DNA from: Luteimonas suaedae
Lineage (GTDB): Bacteria; Pseudomonadota; Gammaproteobacteria; Xanthomonadales; Xanthomonadaceae
NCBI RefSeq assembly: GCF_008312895.1
Contig: NZ_VSSP01000001.1
Span: 744,001 to 808,000 of the forward strand
Direction: 5' to 3'
Length of the DNA stretch: 64,000 nt
The translations under genes were made by a program, and so were the position numbers. Of the stretch, positions 48,853 to 57,922 are shown piece after piece. The notes under the pieces were generated by a model. The model did not search any database, had not been told where the DNA came from, and saw only the letters and a program-made list of their open reading frames with translations. Positions within the stretch are counted from its first letter, which is position 1, and each line of letters starts with the position of its first letter.

Positions 48853-49974
48853 TCAGCGCGGCGCCACGTAGCCGCCGGGCACGCCCTCGGGCGAGAGCAC
48901 GATCTGCCACAGCTGGATGCGCCGGGCGCGGAAGCTGGCCATCGATCCGGCCAGGTAGAACCGCCACATGCGCCGGAAGCGCTCGTCGTAGCGCGACGGC
49001 AGCCGCGGCCAGGCCGACTCGACGTTCTCGCGCCAGGCCTGCAGGGTGCGGTCGTAGTCGGTGCCGAAGTTGTGCCAGTCCTCGACCACGAAGCGCCGCT
49101 CCGATGCCTGCGTGATCTGCGCCGCCGACGGCAGCATCGAGTTCGGGAAGATGTAGCGCGCGATCCACGGATCGGTGCGGCGGCGCGAGACGTTGCTGCC
49201 GATGGTGTGCAGCAGGAACAGCCCGTCGGCATCCAGGCAGCGCCGCGCGATGTCGAAATAGGCGCGGTAGTTCTTCGCGCCGACATGCTCGAACATCCCG
49301 ATCGAGACGATCCGGTCGAAGCGCTCGTCGATCTCCCGGTAGTCCTGCAACCGGATCTCGACCGGCAGGCCGGCACACAGTTGCCGGGCGTAGTCCGCCT
49401 GCTCGCGCGAGATCGTCACCCCGACGCCGGACACGCCGTAGCGTTCGGCCGCGTACTTGAGCATCTCGCCCCAGCCGCAGCCGATATCGAGCAGCCGCAT
49501 GCCCGGTCGCAGGCCGAGCTTGCGGCAGCACAGGTCGAGCTTGGCCTCCTGCGCCGCGTCCAGGTCGTCGGCTCGGCGCCAGTAGCCGCAGCTGTAGACC
49601 AGGCGCCGGCCCAGCATGGCGGCGTAGAGATCGTTGCCGAGATCGTAATGGCGTTCGCCGACGACGTAGCTGCGGCGGCCGCGCTGCAGGTTGAACAGGT
49701 GCGCGCGCAGGCCGTCGAGCAGTTCGCCGATGCCGTGGACACGCTCGTCCAGACGTGCCTGGATCAGGCGCAGCAGCAGTCCGTCGAGCGACGCGGTGTC
49801 CCACCAGCCGTCCATGTAGCTCTCGCCGAGACCGAGCGATCCCTGTGCGAGCGCTCGCGCGTGGAAGCGCTCGTCGTGTACCTGCAGGTCCCATTCGCGC
49901 GTGCCGTCGATGCGGATGTCGGCGCTCGCGAGCAGCGTCTGCATCCGCCGCCGAAGTCGATCGCTGCTGAACAT
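48853..49974 (-). CDS. Cyclopropane-fatty-acyl-phospholipid synthase family methyltransferase
   Basis: 373 residues. The N-terminal lipid-binding region leads to a SAM-binding fold with LDIGCGWGEMLKYAAERYG, then the family motifs GMFEHVGAKNYRAYF and YIFPNSMLPS. It adds a methylene group across acyl double bonds in membrane phospholipids, or a related reaction. It is slightly shorter than E. coli Cfa. The ATG at 49974 is the natural start. Monocistronic. Confidence 0.93.
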   Translation of the reverse strand: MFSSDRLRRRMQTLLASADIRIDGTREWDLQVHDERFHARALAQGSLGLGESYMDGWWDTASLDGLLLRLIQARLDERVHGIGELLDGLRAHLFNLQRGRRSYVVGERHYDLGNDLYAAMLGRRLVYSCGYWRRADDLDAAQEAKLDLCCRKLGLRPGMRLLDIGCGWGEMLKYAAERYGVSGVGVTISREQADYARQLCAGLPVEIRLQDYREIDERFDRIVSIGMFEHVGAKNYRAYFDIARRCLDADGLFLLHTIGSNVSRRRTDPWIARYIFPNSMLPSAAQITQASERRFVVEDWHNFGTDYDRTLQAWRENVESAWPRLPSRYDERFRRMWRFYLAGSMASFRARRIQLWQIVLSPEGVPGGYVAPR

Positions 49975-50035
49975 GTCGCCTGAGCCGGACCCTTCTGCCG
50001 TCGTGCCGGCAGTCTAACGCCGGAGAGCCGCGCAT

Positions 50036-50872
50036 TCAGCTGCTGGCGAACAGCTCCCGCAACGGCGGCGCCAGGTGCGGCGCCAGCACGTCGGCCGGCA
50101 CCACGACGCGGCGCGTGCCGTCGGCATATGGGCCGACCTGGTAGGGCGGAAACACGAAGCGCAGCGCGCGAATGCGGCCGTCGACGCCCATCACCGGCTC
50201 GAACTGCTCGAAGTTGTCCGGCGCCGGGCCGGAGCCCTCGTCGATCATCTGCCCCGCCGCGCGGATCGCCTGCGAACGCTCGGCGGGTTCCAGGTCTTCG
50301 GCATCCACCCGGGTCGACAACTCCGCGTGCAGCTGCTCGCGCACGTAGTCCGACACCGCCTGCCAGCCCGCCTGGTCGCCGAACAGGTCCGGTGCGCGCA
50401 GCAGCCGCTCCTGCTGCGGCAGCCACACGAAACGCGCGACCAGCGGATTGCCGTGGGCGCCGCCGGTATAGCTGCTGCCATCGGCCGCGATCGCGACCAC
50501 CCGCGGCGTGTTCGCGACCACGCTGAACTCCAGCGACAGGTCGTAGGGCGCCGACGGGGTTCCCTGGCCGAGGTTCGCCACCGCCTCGAGCAGCTCCTCC
50601 CGTGCGGCCTGGGCATAGCGGTGGAGCTCGACCGCCAGGCCGGGGTACTGCTTCGCCTCGGGCGGATAGCTGATGCCGATGACGTAGCGCGGATCGTGCT
50701 CGATCACGTCCTCCAGGTTCGGTACCGCATCGCCGGACGGGTCCACCGTGTCCGGCGAATCCGTGTCCGCCTGCGGGGCCTTCGGGTCCTGCGGCGACTG
50801 CGGCGCCTCGGCCTCGCGCTGGCAGGCGGCCACGGCCAGCACCAGCAGCACACAGATCAAGCCTCGTTTCAT
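50036..50872 (-). CDS. DUF3298-containing lipoprotein
   Basis: 278 residues. The lipoprotein signal is MKRGLICVLLVLAVAAC (lipobox VAAC). A Pro/Asp-rich spacer (18-50) leads to DUF4163-like and DUF3298 (RsiV-like) domains with YPPEAKQYPGLAVEL and NLGQGTPSAPYDL. Such domains occur in RsiV anti-sigma ectodomains and periplasmic binding proteins; its role here is unknown. The start at 50872 has AAGGAG upstream. No sigma-factor gene is adjacent. Confidence 0.85.
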   Translation of the reverse strand: MKRGLICVLLVLAVAACQREAEAPQSPQDPKAPQADTDSPDTVDPSGDAVPNLEDVIEHDPRYVIGISYPPEAKQYPGLAVELHRYAQAAREELLEAVANLGQGTPSAPYDLSLEFSVVANTPRVVAIAADGSSYTGGAHGNPLVARFVWLPQQERLLRAPDLFGDQAGWQAVSDYVREQLHAELSTRVDAEDLEPAERSQAIRAAGQMIDEGSGPAPDNFEQFEPVMGVDGRIRALRFVFPPYQVGPYADGTRRVVVPADVLAPHLAPPLRELFASS

Positions 50873-50952
50873 CGGCAGCTCCTTTCCCCGGACACTTCGT
50901 ACCAGATTCAGCATAGCGCCGGCCGCGTGACGGAAAAATGCAAGCGGGCAAA

Positions 50953-50980
50953 GAAAAACCCGGCCGAAGCCGGGTTTCTC
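50953..50980 (-). terminator. Rho-independent terminator of the cold-shock gene
   Basis: On the minus strand GAAACCCGGC-TTCG-GCCGGGTTTTTC forms a 9-10 bp stem with a stable tetraloop and a T-rich tail. It lies 25 bp past the cold-shock stop codon, between it and the DUF3298 gene. Confidence 0.88.
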
Positions 50981-51004
50981 GATAGATCCGGTACGGGCCG
51001 GAAG

Positions 51005-51214
51005 TTACATCGGCTCGACGTTGTCGGCCTGCAGGCCCTTCTGGCCCTGGACGACCTCGAAGGACACCTTCTGGCCTTCCTGCAGCGACTTGAAGCCCGA
51101 GCCCACGATCGAACGGAAATGGACGAACACGTCCTGGCCGCTCTCGGGGGTGATGAAGCCGAAGCCCTTTGCATCGTTGAACCACTTGACGGTACCGGTT
51201 TGACGCTCAGCCAT
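51005..51214 (-). CDS. Cold-shock domain protein (CspA family)
   Basis: A 69-residue single OB-fold protein. RNP1 is KGFGFITPE and RNP2 is VFVHFRSI. It binds single-stranded RNA/DNA and acts as an RNA chaperone. The ATG at 51214 has AAGGAG 8 bp upstream. The long leader (about 190 nt) is typical of csp genes and likely confers mRNA-level control. A clear terminator follows. Confidence 0.96.
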   Translation of the reverse strand: MAERQTGTVKWFNDAKGFGFITPESGQDVFVHFRSIVGSGFKSLQEGQKVSFEVVQGQKGLQADNVEPM

Positions 51215-51414
51215 TGCTGTTACTCCTTGAAACACAGTTTTTTGGATTGGGACACGACCCGCACACTGCGGCGCCGAGACTGTCGAGCAAGGGGTAACGC
51301 GAAAGCGATGGAGCGGATCGTCCCGACCGGGCAACGCCGACCGTACAGCCTTTGATCTACCGCATCGGAGCCACGATGTACCGTGATCCCGGCTTTGAAC
51401 AGTCCGCGCACCAT

Positions 51415-51443
51415 ACCTTACTTCCGGGCGCAAGTGTGAACAA
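51415..51443 (-). promoter_or_regulatory. Candidate promoter of the cold-shock gene with long leader
   Basis: On the minus strand TTGTTC (51443-51438) and TAAGGT (51420-51415) are spaced by 17 bp. Transcription would begin near 51408 and leave a leader of about 190 nt, similar to known csp genes. Hexamer matches are moderate. The gap 51215-51478 holds no other gene. Confidence 0.35.
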
Positions 51444-51478
51444 GGTTGCATGGCGGTGCGATCCGGGCTACCGCCGGG

Positions 51479-51769
51479 CTAGACCCGCAGCCCGGCATGC
51501 TCGGGATGGCGGTCGATGTAGGCCGCGGCGTAGGCGCAGCGCGGGTCGACCCTGAGCGCTTCCGCCCGCGCATGCTGCAGCGCCGCATCGACCAGGCGGC
51601 CGGCGATCCCGCGGCCGCCCACCGGCGGCGGCACCCGGGTACCCGTGATCGCCATGACCCCGTCCTCCAGGCGGTAGGCCAGCTGCGCCGCGTACCCCTC
51701 GACTTCGACTTCGAACAGTCCGCGCCGGCGGTCATGGCGGATCGCGGCTGCCGCGCTGGACTCGGCCAC
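51479..51769 (-). CDS. Small GNAT-type N-acetyltransferase (YjdJ-like)
   Basis: 96 residues. The minimal GNAT fold has VPPPVGGRGIAGRLVDAAL (acetyl-CoA loop) and the ending CAYAAAYIDRHPEHAGL. It belongs to the short Gcn5-related class of unknown substrate. It follows the Lys-rich gene by 3 bp and is presumably co-transcribed. Confidence 0.9.
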   Translation of the reverse strand: MAESSAAAAIRHDRRRGLFEVEVEGYAAQLAYRLEDGVMAITGTRVPPPVGGRGIAGRLVDAALQHARAEALRVDPRCAYAAAYIDRHPEHAGLRV

Positions 51770-51772
51770 GAT

Positions 51773-52606
51773 TCAATCCTCCGTGGACCCCCGATGGTCG
51801 CGCTTGCCCTGGTTGAGCCGGTCGCGCGTGCTGATGCTGCCCTGGATCGCCGGCAGGCGGCTCTCCCCGGCGTGCAGGTCCTCGGCGCGCCGCGCGGCGT
51901 CGGACGACTGGAAACCGGTATCCGCGGCCCGCTCGCCCTGCCCGTCCGTCGACTGCCATGGCTTCGGCTGCCGGGCCTGCTCCTGCTTGGCTTCCAGCAA
52001 CGCGCGGGTGTTGGCGAGCGCCTGCTGCGGCGTGATTCCGCGCTTGCGCGCCGACTTCTTCGCAGGCTTGCCGGTAGCCGCCTTCTTAGCGGGCTTGGTC
52101 GTACCCTTCGTTGCCTTTCCGGCGGCCTTTTTCGTGGCGGTCTTTTTCGCGGCGGTCTTTTTCGTGGCGGTCTTCTTCGCGGCGGTCTTCTTCGCGGCCG
52201 GCCTCGTCGGCGCCCGCTTCGCCGGCGCCTTCGCCGGCGTCTTCTTCCCGGCGGCACGCTTGGCTGGCGTCTTGCCGGCCCGGGCCGCTGCCGCCCCGGC
52301 TGTCCGCGCCTGCTTCAGCTGCGCCTCGAAGCGCTTCAGGATGTCCGCCAGCAACTCGGCCTTGTCCTTGCTGCGCTGGTTGTCGGCGGCGCCCGGGCTG
52401 CGCTTGCCGCCAGTGCGTCCGCGCGCGGCCAGCTTCTGCCGCTGCACGAGGTCACGGGCGCGATCGCGCGCCTTGCGCGTGCGCTCGATACGCCTGCCGA
52501 GCTCGGCCTCGCCGAGTCGCCGCAGGGCATTGGCGCGGCTGTCGTCGTACAGGCCCATCTCGGTCTTGTTGAGCAGGCCGGTCGCCTTGGCGCGGGTGAT
52601 TGCCAT
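51773..52606 (-). CDS. Lys/Ala-rich histone-H1-like DNA-binding protein
   Basis: 277 residues. The N-terminal helical domain (1-110) is Arg-rich (ELGRRIERTRKARDRARDL). A long KKTAAKK/PAKKA-type tail (about 120-205) resembles eukaryotic histone H1 and Pseudomonas AlgP. A polar C-terminus with RDRLNQGKRDHRGSTED follows. It probably binds DNA non-specifically or affects nucleoid compaction. The start MAITRAKATG at 52606 has GAGGGAGAC upstream. The tail is encoded by short near-repeats, prone to length change. Operon with the GNAT gene 3 bp on. Confidence 0.8.
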   Translation of the reverse strand: MAITRAKATGLLNKTEMGLYDDSRANALRRLGEAELGRRIERTRKARDRARDLVQRQKLAARGRTGGKRSPGAADNQRSKDKAELLADILKRFEAQLKQARTAGAAAARAGKTPAKRAAGKKTPAKAPAKRAPTRPAAKKTAAKKTATKKTAAKKTATKKAAGKATKGTTKPAKKAATGKPAKKSARKRGITPQQALANTRALLEAKQEQARQPKPWQSTDGQGERAADTGFQSSDAARRAEDLHAGESRLPAIQGSISTRDRLNQGKRDHRGSTED

Positions 52607-52827
52607 CGTGTCTCCCTCGAGTGTTCGGATCTTCGCCGCCGGGAATAGCACAACGGGGATTCATTCACGGTGAGGGCAGCGCCGCTGTCGTGTCAGCTGC
52701 CGCCGGAGAATGTCGGGCGGATGACGCAGAACGTCAGCGACTCTGCGAAGACGCCCGCAGATTTCCTGGCACGCTTGATGCTTCGTATTCCAGGTACCAC
52801 ACCATCGAGCCGACACGGGAGCCGGCG

Positions 52828-53004
52828 ATGTCCACGTCCGAACACGCAGCCGAACGCGAAGCCGTCGACCGCCTCTACCAGCTCGCCCGCGAGGGAAAGA
52901 CGGGCGGCGGCGAATACCTCCGGCTCGACCAGCTGATCTATGGCGGCCTGATCCGGACCTACGGCCGGGAAGCCGACGACTCGCGCCACGCCACAGCCGC
53001 CTGA
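52828..53004 (+). CDS. Small soluble protein, orphan
   Basis: 58 residues, acidic and polar, helical in look (SEHAAEREAVDRLYQLAREG). No signal or membrane segment. The ATG at 52828 has GGGAG 9 bp upstream. It was not recognised, although short proteins like this are conserved as hypotheticals in Xanthomonadaceae. It converges on the rhomboid gene. Confidence 0.55.
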   Translation: MSTSEHAAEREAVDRLYQLAREGKTGGGEYLRLDQLIYGGLIRTYGREADDSRHATAA

Positions 53005-53032
53005 GATGCCGGGAGACGGGATGGCGGACCGC

Positions 53033-53656
53033 TCACGAGCCGAACGAAGGCTGGGCCAGCCGTTGCAGGAACGTGGTCGCCACGCGCGGCTCCATCATTA
53101 CCGTGAACAACATGCCATAGGCGGCGCCCCACAGGTGCGCGCTGTGGTTGACGTTGCCGCCGCCGCGGCGATCCATCCAGATGCTGTAGCCGAGGTAGAA
53201 CAGCGCGAACACGAACGCCGGGATGCCGATCGGGATCAGGAACAGGTAGATCGGCGCCCATGGCGCCAGCAGGATGAAGGCGAACAACACCGCCGACACG
53301 GCGCCGGAGGCCCCAAGGCTGCGGTAGTGCGCATCGCGCTGGTGGCGCATGTAGGTCGGCAGGATCGCCACCACGATCGCCGACAGGTAGAACGCCAGGT
53401 ATCCGAGCGCGCCGATGCGCTCGGCGAAGAACTGCTCCATCACGCTGCCGAAGAAATACAGCGTGATCATGTTGAACAGCAGGTGCATCCAGTCGGCATG
53501 GATGAAGCCATGGGTGACCAGTCGCTCGTACTGGTGATGGCGGTCGATCGCCGGCGGCCACAGGATCAGCCGCGCGAGCAGCTGCGGATTGTTGAACGCC
53601 TGCCATGACACCAGTGCGGTGACGCCGATGATGGCCAGGGTGACGATCGATTCCAT
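53033..53656 (-). CDS. Rhomboid-family intramembrane serine protease
   Basis: 207 residues with six transmembrane helices. The catalytic Ser117 is in GASGAV and His174 in HSAHLWGAAYG. The conserved THGFIHADWMHLLFNM starts the core. It cleaves membrane proteins within the bilayer; the substrate is unknown. The start at 53656 is natural. Divergent from the M14 peptidase gene. Confidence 0.94.
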   Translation of the reverse strand: MESIVTLAIIGVTALVSWQAFNNPQLLARLILWPPAIDRHHQYERLVTHGFIHADWMHLLFNMITLYFFGSVMEQFFAERIGALGYLAFYLSAIVVAILPTYMRHQRDAHYRSLGASGAVSAVLFAFILLAPWAPIYLFLIPIGIPAFVFALFYLGYSIWMDRRGGGNVNHSAHLWGAAYGMLFTVMMEPRVATTFLQRLAQPSFGS

Positions 53657-53840
53657 CCCTTCTCCAGATGCCGATTGCGGCAGTGATCATTGCCGGACGT
53701 CCACGGTGGACGCGGAAAGCGAAGCCTAGCGCATCCATGCGCCGCCGCGTGCCGGCGCATGCGGATCGTGCCTCTGCGCGCACTGCAGTCTGGCGCGCAA
53801 ACGGGCATCATTGGCGTTTCCCGATCACGCCCCGGTGCCA

Positions 53841-55619
53841 ATGAACCGTCTGTCGCTCGCCGCCGCGCTGCTGTCCTGCCTGCTCCCCGCCATGTCCGTC
53901 TCCGCCGCTCCCGATCCCGCACTCGTCACCGCGTCCGAACGCAGCGGTTTCGTGCAGACCGGCCGCTACGACGAGGTGATCGCGTTGTGCGACGCCTTCG
54001 CCAAGGCCTACCCGGACGCGGTGCGTTGCTTCGACTTCGGCACCTCGCCGGAAGGCCGGCCGATGAAGGCCCTCGCCGTCTCGCGCAGCGGCGCGCTCAC
54101 GCCTGCGGCGGCGCGCGAGCGCGGCCTGCCGGTGGTGCTGATGCAGGGCGGCATCCACGCCGGCGAGATCGACGGCAAGGACGCCGGCTTCCTGGCGCTG
54201 CGCCAGGCGCTCGACGGCGAAGCCGCGCCCGGCGCGCTGGAACGGCTGGTGTGGGTGTTCGTGCCGGTGTTCAGCGTCGACGGCCACGAGCGCTTCGGCG
54301 CCTGGAACCGCCCCAACCAGCGCGGTCCCGAGGAGATGGGCTGGCGCACCACCGCGCAGAACTACAACCTCAACCGCGACTACGCCAAGGCCGACGCGCC
54401 GGAGATGCAGGCGATGCTGCGCCTGGTGAACGAGTGGGACCCGATCGCCACCATCGACCTGCACGTCACCAACGGCGCCCAGTTCGAGCACGACATCGCC
54501 ATCCAGGTCGAGCCGCTGTATTCCGGCGACGAGGCCCTGCGCGAAGCCGGGCGCGCGCTGCGCGACGGGGTGATCGACGATCTTGCCGCGCAGGGATCGC
54601 TGCCGCTGCCGTTCTATCCGTCGCTGGTCGAATACGACAATCCGGCGTCCGGCTTCGAGGACGGGGTCTCGCCGCCGCGGTTCTCCACCGGCTATTTCCC
54701 GCTGCGCAACCGCCTCGCCATGCTGGTCGAAACGCACTCCTGGAAGGACTACCCGCACCGGGTGCGGATCACCCGCAACACCGTGGTGTCGGTGCTGGAG
54801 CGTACGGCCCGCGACGGCCACGACTGGCTGCGCCTGGCGCACGAGGCGGACGCGCGTGCCGCGCAACTGGGCGGACGGCCGGTGCCGCTCGACTACAAGG
54901 CCACCGACGCCAGCCGCACGATCGACTTCCGCGGCTATGCGTACACGCGCGAGCCGTCGGAGATCTCCGGCGCGCTGATGACCCGCTACGACGAAACCAC
55001 GCCGCAGGTCTGGACGGTGCCGCTGCGCGACGAGGTGGTGCCGGACCGCAGCGTTACGGCCCCTGGCGCGGGCTATCTGGTGCCGCCGGCGCATGCGGCG
55101 TGGATCGCGGAGAAACTGGACGTGCACGGCATCGGCTACACCCGGATCGCGCGCGCCCTGCCCCGGGCTGACGTCCAGACCTTCCGCGCCGACAGTACGG
55201 CGCTGGCGGCCGCCACGGTCGAGGGTCACCAGATGCTGACGCTCGAGGGCGAGTGGAAGGCCGAGCCACGCGACGTGCCCGCCGGCGCCCTGTTCGTGCC
55301 GATCGCGCAACCGAAGGCGCGCCTGGTGACGGCGCTGCTGGAGCCGCAGGCGCCGGATTCGTTCGCCTCCTGGGGATTCTTCAACAACCACTTCGAGCGC
55401 AAGGAATACATGGAGGCCTACGTCGCCGAGGACGTGGCGCGCGAGATGCTGGCCGCCGACCCGCAGCTGAAGGCCGAATTCGAACGCCGCCTGCGCGAGG
55501 ACGCCGATTTCGCCGACAGCCCGCGCGCGCGCCTGGACTTCTTCTACCAGCGGCACAGCGCCTGGGACGAGCGCCACAATCTCTACCCCGTCTACCGGAC
55601 CGAACACGCCCCGCGATGA
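53841..55619 (+). CDS. Exported M14-family zinc carboxypeptidase
   Basis: 592 residues with a signal peptide (about 1-22, ending SVSAAP). The M14 zinc ligands are seen as GGIHAGEIDGKD (HxxE) and the later His in TIDLHVTNGA, with NLNRDY and the probable catalytic Glu in VETHSWK. It is longer than classical carboxypeptidases, with a C-terminal domain of its own. Presumably it trims peptides in the periplasm or outside. The ATG at 53841 is chosen for the signal. The stop overlaps the next gene by 4 bp. Confidence 0.92.
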   Translation: MNRLSLAAALLSCLLPAMSVSAAPDPALVTASERSGFVQTGRYDEVIALCDAFAKAYPDAVRCFDFGTSPEGRPMKALAVSRSGALTPAAARERGLPVVLMQGGIHAGEIDGKDAGFLALRQALDGEAAPGALERLVWVFVPVFSVDGHERFGAWNRPNQRGPEEMGWRTTAQNYNLNRDYAKADAPEMQAMLRLVNEWDPIATIDLHVTNGAQFEHDIAIQVEPLYSGDEALREAGRALRDGVIDDLAAQGSLPLPFYPSLVEYDNPASGFEDGVSPPRFSTGYFPLRNRLAMLVETHSWKDYPHRVRITRNTVVSVLERTARDGHDWLRLAHEADARAAQLGGRPVPLDYKATDASRTIDFRGYAYTREPSEISGALMTRYDETTPQVWTVPLRDEVVPDRSVTAPGAGYLVPPAHAAWIAEKLDVHGIGYTRIARALPRADVQTFRADSTALAAATVEGHQMLTLEGEWKAEPRDVPAGALFVPIAQPKARLVTALLEPQAPDSFASWGFFNNHFERKEYMEAYVAEDVAREMLAADPQLKAEFERRLREDADFADSPRARLDFFYQRHSAWDERHNLYPVYRTEHAPR

Positions 55620-56470
55620 TCCGCACCCTCGCCCGCCTGTTGGCACCGGTCGCAACGCTCGTGCTGCTGAACGCCTGCGCCAGCAACGCATCGCGCGCGC
55701 CGGCTGCATCGGCGGGCGGTGACGGCGCGACCTTCAGCGTCGTCACCCTCAACATCTACCACGACCGCGACGGCTGGGACCGGCGCCGGCCGCTGGTGAT
55801 CGAGGGCCTGCGCGAATTGCGGCCGGACGTCATCGGCCTGCAGGAGGTGCTGCAGCACGAGACCCTGCGCAACCAGGCCGAGGACATCGCCGAGGCGCTG
55901 GGTTACCAATACCACTTCGTCTCCACGGCGCCGGAAGAAGAGGCCAAACGTTACGGCAACGCGATCCTCACCCGGCACCCGATCCTCGCGCGCAGCGAAC
56001 GCCGGCTGCGGCCACTCGAGGACTCGCGCACGGTGGCGCACGTGCGCATCGCGGTCGACGGCAGGCCGGTCGACGTCTACGACACCCATCTGCACCACAC
56101 GGCGGAAGGCGGCGCGATGCGCGCCGAACAACTGGCGGACGTACTGGCCCATATCGACGAGAACGACGACGGCACGCCGCTGGTACTGATGGGCGACTTC
56201 AATGCCGAGGCCGACCGCCCGGAGCTGCAGCCCCTGGCCGAACGCTACGTCGACACGCTCGGCAGCACCCACCCCGGCAAGAACATCACCACGCTCAATC
56301 CGCACTACTTCCCCGACCGGCACGAACGCATCGACCATGTCTTCGTGCAACGCGGGCGCTTCGAGGTGCTCGAAGCGCACCGCGTACTCGACCGGCCGGA
56401 CGCCGCCGGCACCTGGCCCAGCGACCACTTCGGCGTCATGGCTCGGCTGCGCCTGTCGCCTGTACGCTGA
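55616..56470 (+). CDS. Endonuclease/exonuclease/phosphatase-family lipoprotein
   Basis: 284 residues. The lipoprotein signal is MIRTLARLLAPVATLVLLNAC (lipobox LNAC). The EEP motifs are TLNIYHDR, GLQEVLQHE, DTHLHHT, MGDFNAEAD and SDHFGVMA. It hydrolyses a phosphoester at the envelope; the choice between nuclease, sphingomyelinase-like and phosphoinositide-type activity cannot be made from sequence. It is translationally coupled to the M14 peptidase (ATGA, 55616-55619). Confidence 0.9.
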   Translation: MIRTLARLLAPVATLVLLNACASNASRAPAASAGGDGATFSVVTLNIYHDRDGWDRRRPLVIEGLRELRPDVIGLQEVLQHETLRNQAEDIAEALGYQYHFVSTAPEEEAKRYGNAILTRHPILARSERRLRPLEDSRTVAHVRIAVDGRPVDVYDTHLHHTAEGGAMRAEQLADVLAHIDENDDGTPLVLMGDFNAEADRPELQPLAERYVDTLGSTHPGKNITTLNPHYFPDRHERIDHVFVQRGRFEVLEAHRVLDRPDAAGTWPSDHFGVMARLRLSPVR

Positions 56471-56520
56471 CCTCATCCACCCCACGCTATGCTCGCCCAG
56501 GATCGCCAAGGAATCATCCG

Positions 56521-56976
56521 ATGCACGTCCGCCTCGCCTCCGTCGCCTGCTGCCTGGCCATGGCGGTCGGCGCCTGCCAGTCGCCGTTCTCCGGCCCTCG
56601 CGTCGACAGCGACGCGATCGTTGAAGCCGCCGGGCCCGATCGCGCCGTGATCCGCGGCAGCGCCACCTACTTCGAAAAGATGCTGATGCCGACCGACTCG
56701 GTGCTGTCGGTGCGGCTGGTGGACCGTGATGTCGCAGCCGACAGCCAGCAGGCAATCATTGCCGAGGCCGCCTTCAGCGATATCGCCGGGCCTCCTTATG
56801 CGTTCGTTCTTCCCTACGACCCCGCGCGCCTGAAGAAGGGCGGCCGCTACGGCATCACCGCCAACCTGACCACGCCGCAGGGGGAGACATTCTTCGCGAC
56901 TGCCGAGCCGGTGCCGTTCGAACCCGACGAACCCGGCACGATCAAGTTCAGGATGATCCGCCTGCCAACGCCCTGA
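56521..56976 (+). CDS. YbaY/YscW-type small lipoprotein
   Basis: 151 residues. The signal with lipobox ends AVGAC (Cys19). A beta-sandwich with VIRGSATYFEKMLMPTDSVLSV matches the YscW/YbaY domain. These lipoproteins assist secretin assembly or have unknown envelope roles. It lies 50 bp after the EEP gene and 28 bp before the next lipoprotein, so is likely in the same unit. Confidence 0.8.
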   Translation: MHVRLASVACCLAMAVGACQSPFSGPRVDSDAIVEAAGPDRAVIRGSATYFEKMLMPTDSVLSVRLVDRDVAADSQQAIIAEAAFSDIAGPPYAFVLPYDPARLKKGGRYGITANLTTPQGETFFATAEPVPFEPDEPGTIKFRMIRLPTP

Positions 56977-57004
56977 ACCGGCCTGCCAGGCAAGGAGCTT
57001 GCCC

Positions 57005-57724
57005 ATGAACATCGCCGAGACCGCAACACTGACCGTCGTCCTCGCAACATGCCTGTCCGCATGCCAACAGCCGACGGATACCGCGGACCCCGAGCTCGAA
57101 GCTGTTTCCACCATCGATTCCGGCGACGGCGACGCCATGGTTCCGCCATCGGATGCCTCGACCAGCCGCAGCTTCCGCTGCGACGAGATCCTGGTCGCCA
57201 GCCGCGTCGATGCCGGTGATGGGCCGCTCACGCTGTCCCTGTCCGGGCGCAGGCTGGTGCTCGCGCCAGAAGCATCCGCGTCCGGGACCGCCTACGCCGA
57301 CCAGCAAAGCAACGAATTCCGGTTCGACGGCGAGACGGCGACGCTCACCCTGCACGGCGATCCGCCCCGCACCTGCCTGCCGACCACCCAGGTCTCGCCC
57401 TGGGACGCCGCCGCCGCGCGTGGCGTCCGTTTCCGCGCGATCGGCCAGGAGCCCGGCTGGCTGCTCGAAGTCGGCAGCGGCGACCGGCCGACGCTGACCG
57501 CACAGCTGGACTACGGCGAGCGCTTCATCGAAGTGGAAAACGCCGAACCCAGGGCCGACGACGGCGGCTTCGAGGGGACGACCACCGAGGGCACCGTCGT
57601 CCGGCTCGATATCGAACGCGAGGCCTGTGCCGATCCCATGAGCGGCGAGCCTTTCGAGGCCAGCGTGCGGTTGCAGGTCGGCAAACGTACCTATGCCGGC
57701 TGCGGCGCGTACCTGGACGACTGA
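57005..57724 (+). CDS. Lipoprotein with MliC domain and COG3650 domain
   Basis: 239 residues. The lipobox is CLSAC (Cys18). A MliC-like domain (about 55-125, SFRCDEILVASR to PRTC) is known from inhibitors of C-type lysozyme. A COG3650-type domain follows (about 143-239) with FRAIGQEPGWLLEV and YAGCGAYL. It would protect the envelope from lysozyme if the MliC part is active. ATG at 57005 is chosen over TTG 56999 since AAGGAG lies 8 bp before it. Confidence 0.85.
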   Translation: MNIAETATLTVVLATCLSACQQPTDTADPELEAVSTIDSGDGDAMVPPSDASTSRSFRCDEILVASRVDAGDGPLTLSLSGRRLVLAPEASASGTAYADQQSNEFRFDGETATLTLHGDPPRTCLPTTQVSPWDAAAARGVRFRAIGQEPGWLLEVGSGDRPTLTAQLDYGERFIEVENAEPRADDGGFEGTTTEGTVVRLDIEREACADPMSGEPFEASVRLQVGKRTYAGCGAYLDD

Positions 57725-57778
57725 TCGCGTTCCTCGACCCTACTGCTTTTCCTGGCCGGGCCCAGGATCGCCCTCCTC

Positions 57779-57922
57779 CGTAGGAGCGCGCCACGCGCGC
57801 GATGCCGCGGGTGCCGGCAGGACCCGGTGGATGGCGCGATCCTGGACCGGCAGGCGCGCCGGCCATCGGAATCCGCAGGCGGCGAAGCACCCGCGGCATC
57901 GCGCGCATGGCGCGCTCCTATG
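57779..57922. repeat. 144-bp REPIN-like element, copy 2
   Basis: Near-perfect inverted ends (arm CCGTAGGAGCGCGCCACGCG; one or two mismatches) enclose a centre with the same GTGCCGGCAGGA..CGGTGG and GACCGGCAGGCGCG blocks as the copy at 32190-32337. The gap between the MliC gene and tetR (57725-58127) holds this element, about 110 bp of plain sequence and then the tetR promoter. Confidence 0.85.
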
